Assembly (NCBI GenBank): GCA_036556265.1
Contig: DATBJU010000083.1
Location: forward strand, 1 to 62,625
Length of the DNA stretch: 62,625 nucleotides
Origin: JAUSIF01 sp036556265
Lineage (GTDB): Bacteria; Pseudomonadota; Alphaproteobacteria; Rhizobiales; Xanthobacteraceae
Reading direction: 5' to 3'
In this document: positions 40,882 through 49,214 of the stretch, piece after piece
How the letters are laid out: every line of letters starts with the position of its first letter
Numbering within the stretch: the first letter of the stretch is position 1
Program-made: the position numbers and the translations under genes
The notes under the pieces: model-generated
Databases searched by the model: none
Seen by the model: only the letters and a program-made list of their open reading frames with translations
Told to the model about the DNA's origin: nothing

Positions 40882-41993
40882 ACTCGCATCGGCATCAACA
40901 CGTACAGCGCGCCGGCGGGCTCGCTGTCTTCCATCAGCGTGGGTGAGCCGGGGTCGGCGAGCTTGAGCCGCGCCTTCTCGCCCTCAATCTGGCCGGTGAT
41001 ATCGAGGAGGTAGCGGCTGTTGAACCCGATATCGAGCGCATCGGCACTGTACTCGACCTCAAGCTCCTCGGTCGCGCTGCCGGAATCCGGATTGGTCACC
41101 GAGAGCGTCAGCTTTCCGTTCGCCATCGACAGCTTGACCGCACGCCCGCGCTCACTCGACACCGTGGAGACGCGATCGACCGCGGCGGCGAAGTCGCCTT
41201 TTTCGACCACGAGGATCTTGTCGTTGCCGACGGGGATGACTCGAGCATAGTCGGGGAAGGTACCGTCGATAAGCTTCGAGGTGAGCACGACCGAACCGAG
41301 CGAAAAACGGATCTTGGCGGCGGAGAGCTCGATCTGAACCTCCTCGCCGGCGTCTTCGAGCAGACGCTGCACTTCAGCCACCGCCTTGCGCGGCACGATG
41401 ATGCCGGGCATTCCGGCGGCGCCCTTCGGCGCAGGAAGATCGACCTGTGCGAGCCGATGGCCGTCCGTCGCGACGGCGCGCAACTTCGCCGCCTTGTCGT
41501 CGACGACGTGCAGATAGATGCCGTTCAGATAGTAGCGTGTCTCCTCCGTCGAGATCGCGAACTGCGTCTTGTCGACGAGCCGCTTGAGGTCGCCGGCCGC
41601 AAGCTTGAAGCGATGCGGCAACTCGCCCGCGGCGAGATCGGGGAAGTCGGTCTCGGGGAGCGTTTGCAGGGCGAAACGCGAGCGGCCCGCCCGCACCTGG
41701 AGCGACCCGCGATCGCTACCGGATTGCAGCTCGACCTGCGCACCCTCGGGCAGCTTGCGGACGATGTCGTAGAGCATGTGCGCGGGCACCGTCGTCGCAT
41801 TGCCCTGCTTTACCTCGGCCGGCACGGTCTCGACGATTTCAAGGTCGAGATCGGTCGCCTTCAATTCGATCCCGTTCTTGCCTGCCTTGATCAGGACATT
41901 CGCCAGAATCGGGATGGTGTTGCGCCGCTCGACAACCCGGTGCACGTGGGCGAGCGCCTTGACGAGTTCGGCTCGCTCGAGAGTGACTTTCAT
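40878..41993 (-). CDS. dnaN: DNA polymerase III beta subunit (sliding clamp)
   Basis: 371 residues, three repeated clamp domains. Segments such as LIKAGKNGIELKATDLDLEI, RYYLNGIYLHV and the C-terminal EPAGALYVLMPMRV are characteristic, and the latter forms the peptide-binding cleft for polymerase and repair partners. It is downstream of dnaA with a 131-base gap (41994-42124) in which I see no clear promoter, and upstream of recF with a four-base overlap. Confidence 0.97.
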   Translation of the reverse strand: MKVTLERAELVKALAHVHRVVERRNTIPILANVLIKAGKNGIELKATDLDLEIVETVPAEVKQGNATTVPAHMLYDIVRKLPEGAQVELQSGSDRGSLQVRAGRSRFALQTLPETDFPDLAAGELPHRFKLAAGDLKRLVDKTQFAISTEETRYYLNGIYLHVVDDKAAKLRAVATDGHRLAQVDLPAPKGAAGMPGIIVPRKAVAEVQRLLEDAGEEVQIELSAAKIRFSLGSVVLTSKLIDGTFPDYARVIPVGNDKILVVEKGDFAAAVDRVSTVSSERGRAVKLSMANGKLTLSVTNPDSGSATEELEVEYSADALDIGFNSRYLLDITGQIEGEKARLKLADPGSPTLMEDSEPAGALYVLMPMRV

Positions 41994-42124
41994 GCGGGTG
42001 CGATCCGGATTAGGGCCTCAAACACGCCCATCTCGAGCCAATTCGGCGGGCGCAGGGCCGGAGACTTTGGCGTCTCGGCCGCGAATGCGCAAGTGCGACA
42101 GGTGGTTTCCGGACCGCGGAACGA

Positions 42125-43582
42125 TCATTCCTGGAGCAAACGCTTCAGCCCCTCGATCTCCTCGGCGAGCCCCTTATCCCCCTGTACCAGACCCTCGATC
42201 TTGCGCACCGCGTGAAGCACCGTCGTATGGTCGCGGCCCCCGAACCGGCGTCCGATCTCGGGCAGCGAACGCAAGGTCAGGGTCTTCGCCAGATACATGG
42301 CGATCTGTCGCGGCCGAACCACATTGGCGGTACGCCGGGATGACAGAAGGTCTGCGCGCGACACGCCATAATGCTTGGCGACGATGCGCAGGATATCTTC
42401 GACACGAATGCGGCGCGGGTCGGCTGGGCGGATCAGGTCGCGAATGACTTCATCGGCCATCTCGATCGTAACGGGGCGACCGCTCAGCTGATTGTGGGCG
42501 AGTAGCCGGTTCACGGCGCCGTCGAGATCGCGGCCGTTTTGCGTGACCTGTTGGGCGACGTGCTGCACGACCGGCGGCGGTACTTCAAAGCCCGGGTGTT
42601 GCAGTTTCAGCGCCGCAATGCGGGACTCGAGAATGCGCTGGCGGAGATCAGCCTCGAGCGGAGCGATCTCCACCACGAGCCCGGCGGCAAGCCGCGATCG
42701 TACGCGCTCTTCCAGGCTCTCAAGTTCCGAAGGCGTGCGATCGGCGGCAATTACCACCTGACGCCCTGCGTCCACAAGCGCATTCAATGTGTGACAGAAT
42801 TCGAGCTGCACTTTCGGTCCTTGCAGGAACTGAAGGTCGTCGATGATCAGCGCCTCGATCCCGCGCAGGGCCTCCTTGAAGGCGATCGCCGACTGGCTCT
42901 TCAAGGCAGCCACGAAGCCGTACATGAATTTTTCGGCCGTGAGATAGATCATGCGCCGGCCGCTCGCCTCGCCGGCCCAGACGATCGCCTGCAGGAGGTG
43001 CGTCTTTCCGAGACCGACGGCGGCGTGAATATAGAGTGGATTGAATCGCGCGTTCGTCGCCGGTCCGAGTTCGGCTACCTGTCGCGCGGCGGCATGGGCC
43101 AGCGCGTTGGAGCGGCCGACGAGGAAGCTCGAGAACGTGAAGCGGGGGTCGAGCGGCGATCCGCCGGAACCCTGGCGCGCATGCAAGACGGTGCCGACGT
43201 TCGGCACAAGGCGCCCCGGCGCGCCGGGCGTCCGGTCAGACTGCGCCGCGCCCTCGGTACGCCCGCCTCGCGGTTCGAGGGGCGCAGTACGGGCAAGGGC
43301 CGTGCGGACAACCAAGTCGACCTTGCGGACTGATTGAAATTCTTCGCGGCAGAGCGAGAGCAGCCGCTCTCCGTAGTGCGACTGAATCCAATTGCGCAGG
43401 AAGCGGGTTGGTACCGAAAGGCGGATTGATTCACTCGTGCCCGGCTCGAGTGCGATGCTGGTGAACCAGCTCGAGTAGACATCCTCGCCAATCTCGGCCC
43501 GCAAACGGCGGCATACACGATCCCAGCGGACGGCGTCATTGTCGGGCATATCTTTTTTCGGCTCCTGCCTCGGAAGGGCCAT
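42125..43582 (-). CDS. dnaA: Chromosomal replication initiator protein DnaA
   Basis: 485 residues. Domain I is DRVCRRLRAEIGEDVYSSWF, and domain II is a variable linker with PRGGRTEGAAQSDRTPGA. Domain III is an AAA+ ATPase with Walker A GLGKTHLLQ and Walker B LIIDDLQFLQ. Domain IV is the DNA-binding HTH with the family signature FGGRDHTTVLHAVRKIE. Start 43582 (MALPRQEPKK) is chosen because GGAGT lies 8 bases upstream; ATG 43549 and GTG 43642 are alternatives. It initiates replication at oriC, which I cannot locate in this window. Confidence 0.96.
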   Translation of the reverse strand: MALPRQEPKKDMPDNDAVRWDRVCRRLRAEIGEDVYSSWFTSIALEPGTSESIRLSVPTRFLRNWIQSHYGERLLSLCREEFQSVRKVDLVVRTALARTAPLEPRGGRTEGAAQSDRTPGAPGRLVPNVGTVLHARQGSGGSPLDPRFTFSSFLVGRSNALAHAAARQVAELGPATNARFNPLYIHAAVGLGKTHLLQAIVWAGEASGRRMIYLTAEKFMYGFVAALKSQSAIAFKEALRGIEALIIDDLQFLQGPKVQLEFCHTLNALVDAGRQVVIAADRTPSELESLEERVRSRLAAGLVVEIAPLEADLRQRILESRIAALKLQHPGFEVPPPVVQHVAQQVTQNGRDLDGAVNRLLAHNQLSGRPVTIEMADEVIRDLIRPADPRRIRVEDILRIVAKHYGVSRADLLSSRRTANVVRPRQIAMYLAKTLTLRSLPEIGRRFGGRDHTTVLHAVRKIEGLVQGDKGLAEEIEGLKRLLQE

Positions 43583-43810
43583 TGCAGACTCCGAATGCGA
43601 TGCTCGCTCGGGGCCGAACTCGACGCGCCCCTCGGCGCACACCGCGCCGCGATCACGGATCAGACTGAAAACTATGAAGGCTTACTGAGCCGACAGGACT
43701 ACAAGTGTCCTAGCGACCTGAATGGGGAGCCGCTCGCTCGACTGGCGAGTGCGTTCCGGCTCCGCCGTGCGCCGATGGCCGTGCGCGTAGTTGCCTCCGC
43801 CGGCCGTTGT

Positions 43811-43843
43811 TCGAGGTCCGACCTCGACGCGAAGTCCGACCTC
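43811..43843. repeat. Palindrome and direct repeat upstream of dnaA
   Basis: TCGAGGTC-C-GACCTCGA (43811-43827) is a perfect palindrome with eight-base arms and a one-base centre. Its core GTCCGACCTC (43816-43825) is repeated directly at 43834-43843, with an 18-base period. This is the shape of a regulator-binding site, 230 bases upstream of the dnaA start. The binding protein is unknown. Confidence 0.4.
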
Positions 43844-44123
43844 CTCTGTCCACTCCAATTCATGACCGCCCCGCTCACCGTCCGGTCCAGCCGAACGGTG
43901 TCCATTTCTATTTGATCAATTTTTATAGCCGCATCCCGGTCGCCCGTTGCGCCATTCTGCGGGCCGGCCGACCAAGACGAACGCGATTGCCTCGCTTACC
44001 ATCTGCTCACGCGCTCCCACCTCGGTCAACCAACTCGTCACGAACCACCCGCCCTCATCCGCGATGAGCCCAGAACTCAAACAATCTGGTGAATGTCCGG
44101 AGAACTGCCCGGACGCGAGAAAA

Positions 44124-44151
44124 ACGATACACCGGGCGAGCACTCGGTCAA
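44124..44151 (-). promoter_or_regulatory. Candidate promoter directed toward dnaA
   Basis: On the reverse strand TTGACC (44151-44146) and TATCGT (44129-44124) are separated by 16 bases. The predicted transcript would have a leader of about 530 bases before dnaA. A closer TATAAA at 43927-43922 lacks a -35 partner. Confidence 0.35.
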
Positions 44152-44591
44152 CGGGCTTTCACGCGAGAAACCTCGCTGCGATGGCCTGTGGGCGATGTCG
44201 GGAGGATGCTCGACAGTTCCGGGCGTCCGCAAATCCATGACTCGACTTGCAGAATCTCGCACCCGACATTTTTGCCGAGTGACAGCGGCGTGACGGCAAC
44301 ACTCCGCCGCTTTCTACGTACGAACCCTCCGGCGCGCGACAAATTTGAAGTCCGACGCGCCGCTTGGGACGCAAGCGTATGCACGCGCTCAAAATTTTTT
44401 GTCGCGGAAACGCACGTAGCCTGCGCCGGAAATATTTTTCCGCGGGCCGAGACGCCGGCGAACGCCACGATCCGCTCCCGGTCCTTCAAACATACGACCG
44501 GCGAACGATGCAAAACGCAAAAATCCGGTCGCGCGCGACCGCATTCGGACAGCACGAAGTCGAACGTTCGGGCTCGGAGAGGTTGGGTGCT

Positions 44592-44858
44592 TCAGCCTGC
44601 GAGCTTGCGGACGCGCTTGGCCAGGCGCGCGACCTTGCGGGACGCCGTGTTGGGGTGGATCACACCCTTCTGAGCCGCGCGCATGAGCTTCGGCTCGGCC
44701 GCGGCGAGCGCTGCGCTCGCCTTCTTGGCGTCGCCGGCAGCGATCGCCTCCTCGACCAGGCGCAAATAAGAGCGCACCTGGGTCCGCCGCACCTTGTTCA
44801 CCTCGCTGCGGCGCGTGATCTTGCGCGTGGCTTTCCTTGCCGAACTGGTATTGGCCAT
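44592..44858 (-). CDS. rpsT: 30S ribosomal protein S20
   Basis: 88 residues, very basic and helical, with the family start MANTSSARKATRKITRRSEV and the conserved HPNTASRKVARLAKRV at the C-terminus. It binds the 16S rRNA 5' domain. ATG 44858 is chosen over the ATG at 44867 because GGAGAG lies 3-5 bases upstream. It reads toward dnaA, the conserved rpsT-dnaA order of Hyphomicrobiales, and has a good promoter at 44963-44991. Confidence 0.96.
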   Translation of the reverse strand: MANTSSARKATRKITRRSEVNKVRRTQVRSYLRLVEEAIAAGDAKKASAALAAAEPKLMRAAQKGVIHPNTASRKVARLAKRVRKLAG

Positions 44859-44962
44859 TCTCTCCAACCTGATCAGTCATCGGCGCGGGAGAATTCGCGC
44901 GCGTCCGACGATCGCTTGACGAAATTTTCGCGGCGAGCGCAAGGCCGCCGCGACGGGCGCGG

Positions 44963-44991
44963 ACCATACTCGTGCACCTTTCGGCCGTCAA
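44963..44991 (-). promoter_or_regulatory. Sigma-70 promoter of rpsT
   Basis: Reverse strand: -35 TTGACG (44991-44986), -10 TATGGT (44968-44963), spacer of 17 bases. It is about 100 bases upstream of the rpsT start and is the best promoter match in the window. Confidence 0.7.
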
Positions 44992-45007
44992 CGGAGCAGG
45001 AAGCAGC

Positions 45008-45781
45008 TCAACGGTGCCTGAAATCGGGCTTCCGCTTCTCGATGAACGCGCCCATGCCTTCCTTCTGGTCGGAGATCGCGAACATCGGCTGGAACAGCCG
45101 TCGCTCGAAGCGCAGCCCCTCGGAAAGAGGCGTCTCGTAGGCGCGGTTGATCGCCTCCTTCGCCATCATGGCAATGGGAAGCGACATCTCCGCGATGGTT
45201 TCTGCGAGCTTCAGCGCTTCGTCGCGCAATTTCGCCGCAGGCACGACGCGGGCGACGAGGCCCGAGCGCTCTGCCTCCTCCGCTCCCATCATGCGACCCG
45301 TCAGGATGAGATCCATCGCCTTCGATTTTCCGATCTCGCGGATCAGCCGCTGCGTACCGCCGATGCCCGGAATCACGGCGAGCTTGATCTCGGGCTGACC
45401 GAACTGGGCGTTGTCGGCGGCGACGATGATGTCGCACATCATCGCGAGCTCACACCCGCCGCCGAGGGCGAACCCGGCGACCGCTGCGATGACCGGCTTG
45501 CGAAAATTGGCGAGCCGTGAATAGGGCGCGACGAAGTCGTCGAGATAGGTGTCGGGGAAGGCGAGCGAATGCATCTCCTTGATGTCGGCGCCGGCGGCGA
45601 ATGCCTTCTCCGAGCCGGTGATGACGACTGCACCGATGTTGCGCTCTGCCTCGAAGCCGTCGAGCGCCGCCGTGAGCTCTCGCATGAGAGCCGAGTTGAG
45701 CGCGTTCAGCGCCTTTGGGCGGTTGAGCGTGATGATGCCGACCCGACCGCGGATTTCGACGAGGATATTTTCGTAGGTCAT
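45008..45781 (-). CDS. Enoyl-CoA hydratase
   Basis: 257 residues, crotonase fold. The oxyanion-hole segments are AFAAGADIKEM and AAVAGFALGGGCELAMMCDI, and the two catalytic Glu residues lie in GGCELAMM and FGQPEIKLAVIPGIGG. It hydrates trans-2-enoyl-CoA in beta-oxidation, the likely but unproven role. The ATG at 45781 (MTYENILVEIRG) is preferred to 45787 because AGGGAG is correctly spaced from it. It lies downstream of mutM with a 36-base gap and could be cotranscribed. Confidence 0.92.
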   Translation of the reverse strand: MTYENILVEIRGRVGIITLNRPKALNALNSALMRELTAALDGFEAERNIGAVVITGSEKAFAAGADIKEMHSLAFPDTYLDDFVAPYSRLANFRKPVIAAVAGFALGGGCELAMMCDIIVAADNAQFGQPEIKLAVIPGIGGTQRLIREIGKSKAMDLILTGRMMGAEEAERSGLVARVVPAAKLRDEALKLAETIAEMSLPIAMMAKEAINRAYETPLSEGLRFERRLFQPMFAISDQKEGMGAFIEKRKPDFRHR

Positions 45782-45817
45782 CGGCATCTCCCTTCCCTGC
45801 TTCGGCCGGACTTCGGC

Positions 45818-46696
45818 TCAGCGCTGGCAAACCGGACAATAGAACGTCGAACGCGCGCCCTGCACGACGCGGCGGATCTTGCCGCCGTCCCGGCGCGGGC
45901 AGGCGCCGCCTTCGCGGTCGTAAACGCGGAAATTGTGCTGGAACAGACCGAGCTCCCCGTCGGTACGACGGTGGTCGCGCAGCGAGGAACCGCCCGCCTC
46001 GATCGCATCGCGCAACACGCCCTTGATACCCTCGACAAGTGCTTCGGCGCGTTCGTTGGGCCCGCCGTTGCGGGCTGCGATCGTCGATGCCCGCCGCTTC
46101 GGCGAGAGCTGCGCGCGGTGCAATGCCTCGCATACGTAGATGTTTCCCAGGCCCGCGACGACGCGCTGGTCGGAAAGCGCCGCTTTGAGGCTCGTCTTCT
46201 TCCCGGCGCAGGCGCGGGCGAGCATCGCCGCATCGAATTCGTTGCCAAGCGGCTCCGGGCCGATCGCGCGCAGCAATGGATCCTCCGCGAGATGCGCGCG
46301 CGGCACGAGCTTCATGAAACCGAAACGGCGCGGGTCGTTGAAGATAACCGTTGCACCGGACGACATGTGGAAGATCACATGGTCGTGGGCGAGCATATTC
46401 GATCGCAGATGGTGGAACCTGCCCGGAGTATGTTCGGGGCCGTTCGAATACACGCGGAACGATCCGGACATGCCAAGGTGCATCAGGAGCACCTCGCCCG
46501 AGGACAGATCGGCGAGAAGATACTTTGCGCGCCGACCGAGTCCCTCGACTGTCCGGCCACTCACGCGTTTCACGAAGTCCTTTGGCAGCGGCCAGCGCAA
46601 GTCAGGGCGGCGCGCATCGACTTTCTGGAAGCGCGCGCCCTCCATCACCGGGGCGAGCCCCCGTCGCACGGTTTCCACTTCCGGTAACTCGGGCAT
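45818..46696 (-). CDS. mutM: Formamidopyrimidine-DNA glycosylase
   Basis: 292 residues. MPELPEVETVRRGL carries the N-terminal Pro nucleophile (Pro2) and Glu3, the catalytic Lys is in RRAKYLL and the HMSSGATVIFNDPRRFGFM segment is the beta-F loop. Fpg removes 8-oxoguanine and formamidopyrimidines from DNA. The C-terminal zinc finger has Cys266, Cys287 and Cys290 but the fourth ligand position is Asp270 (ACPRRDGGKI), where the family normally has Cys. Asp can bind zinc, so activity may be retained. It is divergent from ubiE across 82 bases. Confidence 0.95.
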   Translation of the reverse strand: MPELPEVETVRRGLAPVMEGARFQKVDARRPDLRWPLPKDFVKRVSGRTVEGLGRRAKYLLADLSSGEVLLMHLGMSGSFRVYSNGPEHTPGRFHHLRSNMLAHDHVIFHMSSGATVIFNDPRRFGFMKLVPRAHLAEDPLLRAIGPEPLGNEFDAAMLARACAGKKTSLKAALSDQRVVAGLGNIYVCEALHRAQLSPKRRASTIAARNGGPNERAEALVEGIKGVLRDAIEAGGSSLRDHRRTDGELGLFQHNFRVYDREGGACPRRDGGKIRRVVQGARSTFYCPVCQR

Positions 46697-46778
46697 TCAC
46701 CTTCTCCGCACGCGCCGGCTGCTGCTCATAGCGCCCGGAAAGGGCCCGCGCTATGGTCCGCTCGCCCCCGAGGACCGA

Positions 46779-47540
46779 ATGCCGACTGACCGCGCAGAGA
46801 CGCATTTCGGCTTCCGCGCCGTGCCGCTCAAGGACAAGCAGCGGCTGGTGGACGACGTCTTTCATTCGGTCGCGCGCCGCTATGACCTGATGAACGACCT
46901 GATGTCCGGCGGGCTGCACCGCGCCTGGAAGGATGCGCTCGTCTCCAAGCTGCGGCCTGCGCGCGGGCGGCACGCCTGGCACCTTCTCGACGTCGCGGGC
47001 GGCACCGGCGATATCGCGTTGCGCACGCTCGCCGCCGGCGGCAGCGAGGCGCGGGCCACGGTCGCGGACGTCAACGGCGACATGCTCGCCGTCGGCCGCG
47101 CGCGTGCGGAAGCACGCCGCGTCGGCGATCGCGTCGAGTTTGTCGAGGCCAACGCCGAAGCCCTTCCCTTTCCCGAGCGGCATTTCGATGCGGTGACGAT
47201 CGCCTTCGGAATTCGCAACGTGCCGCGGATCGAGGCGGCACTCGCGGAGATGTATCGCGTGCTGAAGCTCGGCGGTCGATTCCTTTGCCTCGAATTCTCC
47301 AACGTCGACGTTCCCGCTCTCGAAAAGCTGTACGAGGCGTATTCGTTCCGCGTGATTCCGGAACTCGGCCGCTTCGTCACGGGCGATGCGGAAGCTTATC
47401 GATATCTGGTGGAATCGATCCGCCGCTTCCCGACCCGGGACGCGTTCTCCCGCATGTTGCGCGAGGCCGGCTTCGCCCGCGTGGAGTCGACGCCGCTTTC
47501 GGGCGGAATCGTCGCCATCCATTCCGGATGGCGACTCTGA
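46779..47540 (+). CDS. ubiE: Ubiquinone/menaquinone biosynthesis C-methyltransferase UbiE
   Basis: 253 residues, SAM-dependent. Motif I is LLDVAGGTGDIALRTLAAGG, and the UbiE signatures are YDLMNDLMSGGLHRAWK and NVPRIEAALAEMYRVLKLGG. It methylates the ring carbon of demethoxyubiquinol in ubiquinone synthesis. The ATG at 46779 has GAGGA 5-9 bases upstream; the open frame from 46140 is antisense to mutM. ubiB follows 7 bases after the stop, as in most alphaproteobacteria. Confidence 0.95.
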   Translation: MPTDRAETHFGFRAVPLKDKQRLVDDVFHSVARRYDLMNDLMSGGLHRAWKDALVSKLRPARGRHAWHLLDVAGGTGDIALRTLAAGGSEARATVADVNGDMLAVGRARAEARRVGDRVEFVEANAEALPFPERHFDAVTIAFGIRNVPRIEAALAEMYRVLKLGGRFLCLEFSNVDVPALEKLYEAYSFRVIPELGRFVTGDAEAYRYLVESIRRFPTRDAFSRMLREAGFARVESTPLSGGIVAIHSGWRL

Positions 47541-47547
47541 GGACCGC

Positions 47548-49107
47548 GTGGTTTCTGCGCTCACCCATCTGACGCGCGTCACGCGCGCGGGCTTCGTGCT
47601 CGCGCGCGAGGGTGTGCTTGCGCTTGTCGAAGCCGCTGCGCTACCGCCGGGCCCGCGGCTCGCGCTGCGGCTCGCGCGCCTCGTCGAGCGGCGCAACGTC
47701 GGATCGGGAGCCGCACGCCTTGCGACTGCGCTTACCCGGCTCGGTCCGCCTTATGTGAAGCTCGGCCAATTCCTGGCAACGCGCCCCGATATCGTGGGCG
47801 CGGCGATCGCTACCGACCTGGAAGCGTTGCAGGACAAGATGGCACCGTTTCCGCAAGCGGAGGCGGAGGCCGCCGTCGCCGAAGCGCTCGGCAGGCCCGT
47901 GTCGCAATTGTTCGCATCGTTCGGACCGCCGGTCGCCGCGGCATCGATCGCGCAGGTGCATCGCGCGGCTGCACCGCGCGATGATCGAATGCTCGCGGTC
48001 AAGGTGCTACGACCGGGTATCGAGCACCGCTTCCAGCGTGACCTCGACTCCTTTTTCTACATCGCGAGGCTGGCGGAGCGGCGGTCAGCGGAGGCGCGGC
48101 GACTGCGGCTCGTTGCAACGTTGGAGACGCTCGCGCGCTCGGTTGCGATCGAACTCGATCTGCGTCTTGAAGCGGCCGCCTTCTCGGAGCTTGCGGAGAA
48201 CACCAAGGATGACCCCGCGTTCCGCGTTCCTCGCGTCGACTGGGAACGCACGGCGCGGCGCGTGCTCACCACTGAATGGGTCGACGGCATTCCATTGCAC
48301 GAGCGTGCACGGCTTGCGGCGGCCGGACATGACCTCGTTCGGCTTGCGCGCGTGCTGATCCAGTCGTTCCTGCGCCAGGCGATCGGCGACGGATTCTTTC
48401 ACGCGGATCTGCACCCGGGAAACCTGTTCGTCGACGGCGAAGGCAGGCTCGTCGCCGTCGACTGCGGGATCATGGGAAGGCTCGGACCGAAGGAGCGGCG
48501 ATTCCTCGCGGAGATTCTCTTCGGCTTCATCACGAAGAACTGGTATCGCACGGCGGAGGTGCATTTCGAGGCGGGCTACGTGCCCTCGCACCATTCGGTT
48601 GAAGATTTTGCGCAGGCGATCCGCGCGATCGGAGAGCCGATCCATGACCGGCCCGCGGATGAAATCTCCATGGCGAAGCTGCTCACCCTTTTGTTCGAGG
48701 TGACCGGGCTCTTCGACATGCGCACGCGGCCCGAACTTCTGCTCTTGCAGAAGACAATGGTCGTCGTCGAAGGCGTGGCGCGCGCGCTCGATCCCAAGCT
48801 CGATATGTGGGCGACGGCGGAGCCCGTCGTGCGCGAATGGATCGAGCGGCACCTTGGCCCGGTCGGCCGGATCGAGGACGCGGCGGCCGAGATCGGCGGC
48901 CTCGGCCGGTTGATCGGCAACGCCCCCGCGATCCTGACCCGCGCGGCAGGCGCAATCGAGCGCCTCGACGAGCAGACACGCGACGGCCTCGTGCTGGCGC
49001 CCGAGACCGTCGAGGCGATCGGCCGCTCCGAGGCCAGACGCTGGCGCTGGGCGACCTTCGCATTGTGGGTGATTGCCGGCCTTTTTGCCGTTTGGCTCTT
49101 GCGCTGA
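47548..49107 (+). CDS. ubiB: UbiB/ADCK family atypical kinase-like protein
   Basis: 519 residues. The UbiB signatures are the KxGQ element YVKLGQFLATRPD, AAASIAQVHRAA and AVKVLRPGIE, then the catalytic loop HADLHPGNLF and the metal site VDCGIMGRLG. Two C-terminal membrane helices close the protein (WATFALWVIAGLFAVWLL). It is needed for ubiquinone synthesis; its ATPase activity is thought to act on lipid precursors at the membrane. The GTG at 47548 has GAGGA upstream; the frame from 47386 lies inside ubiE. Confidence 0.94.
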   Translation: MVSALTHLTRVTRAGFVLAREGVLALVEAAALPPGPRLALRLARLVERRNVGSGAARLATALTRLGPPYVKLGQFLATRPDIVGAAIATDLEALQDKMAPFPQAEAEAAVAEALGRPVSQLFASFGPPVAAASIAQVHRAAAPRDDRMLAVKVLRPGIEHRFQRDLDSFFYIARLAERRSAEARRLRLVATLETLARSVAIELDLRLEAAAFSELAENTKDDPAFRVPRVDWERTARRVLTTEWVDGIPLHERARLAAAGHDLVRLARVLIQSFLRQAIGDGFFHADLHPGNLFVDGEGRLVAVDCGIMGRLGPKERRFLAEILFGFITKNWYRTAEVHFEAGYVPSHHSVEDFAQAIRAIGEPIHDRPADEISMAKLLTLLFEVTGLFDMRTRPELLLLQKTMVVVEGVARALDPKLDMWATAEPVVREWIERHLGPVGRIEDAAAEIGGLGRLIGNAPAILTRAAGAIERLDEQTRDGLVLAPETVEAIGRSEARRWRWATFALWVIAGLFAVWLLR

Positions 49108-49138
49108 ACAAGCGGTAACCAGCCTTCCAATTCACACG

Positions 49139-49167
49139 TTGGCCGCGGCCCAAATTAATTGTACAGT
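49139..49167 (+). promoter_or_regulatory. Candidate promoter of coaBC
   Basis: TTGGCC (49139-49144) and TACAGT (49162-49167) with a 17-base spacer, 48 bases before the coaBC start. The 107-base gap after ubiB contains nothing else notable. Confidence 0.4.
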
Positions 49168-49214
49168 GAAGTCCTGATAATTAGCCGGCCGCTGTTGCGC
49201 GCCGGGTAGCGGCC

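Larger units (their letters stand above)
43583..44591. other. Gene-free region of about 1 kb between dnaA and rpsT
   Basis: No credible coding sequence lies here. The open frames present (for example 44089-44673, 43595-43915) start without ribosome binding sites and have no recognisable features. I searched by eye for DnaA boxes of the TTATCCACA type on both strands and found none that are good, so an origin is not supported. Visible elements are the palindrome at 43811-43827, a promoter-like pair at 44124-44151, two AT-rich patches (43904-43927 and 44391-44440), and GANTC sites that could be CcrM targets. Given its position it probably carries the dnaA promoter and long leader. Confidence 0.6.

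Noticed and set aside
43583..44591. Chromosomal origin of replication upstream of dnaA
   Set aside because: No good DnaA boxes on either strand by eye; alphaproteobacterial origins are often near hemE rather than dnaA. Kept only as an open question.
44089..44673. Open frames in the dnaA-rpsT gap (for example 44089-44673)
   Set aside because: They overlap rpsT or each other, lack ribosome binding sites, and have composition typical of shadow frames.
46140..46778. Upstream extension of ubiE by 213 codons
   Set aside because: It is antisense to mutM; the conserved UbiE start at 46779 has a proper ribosome binding site.
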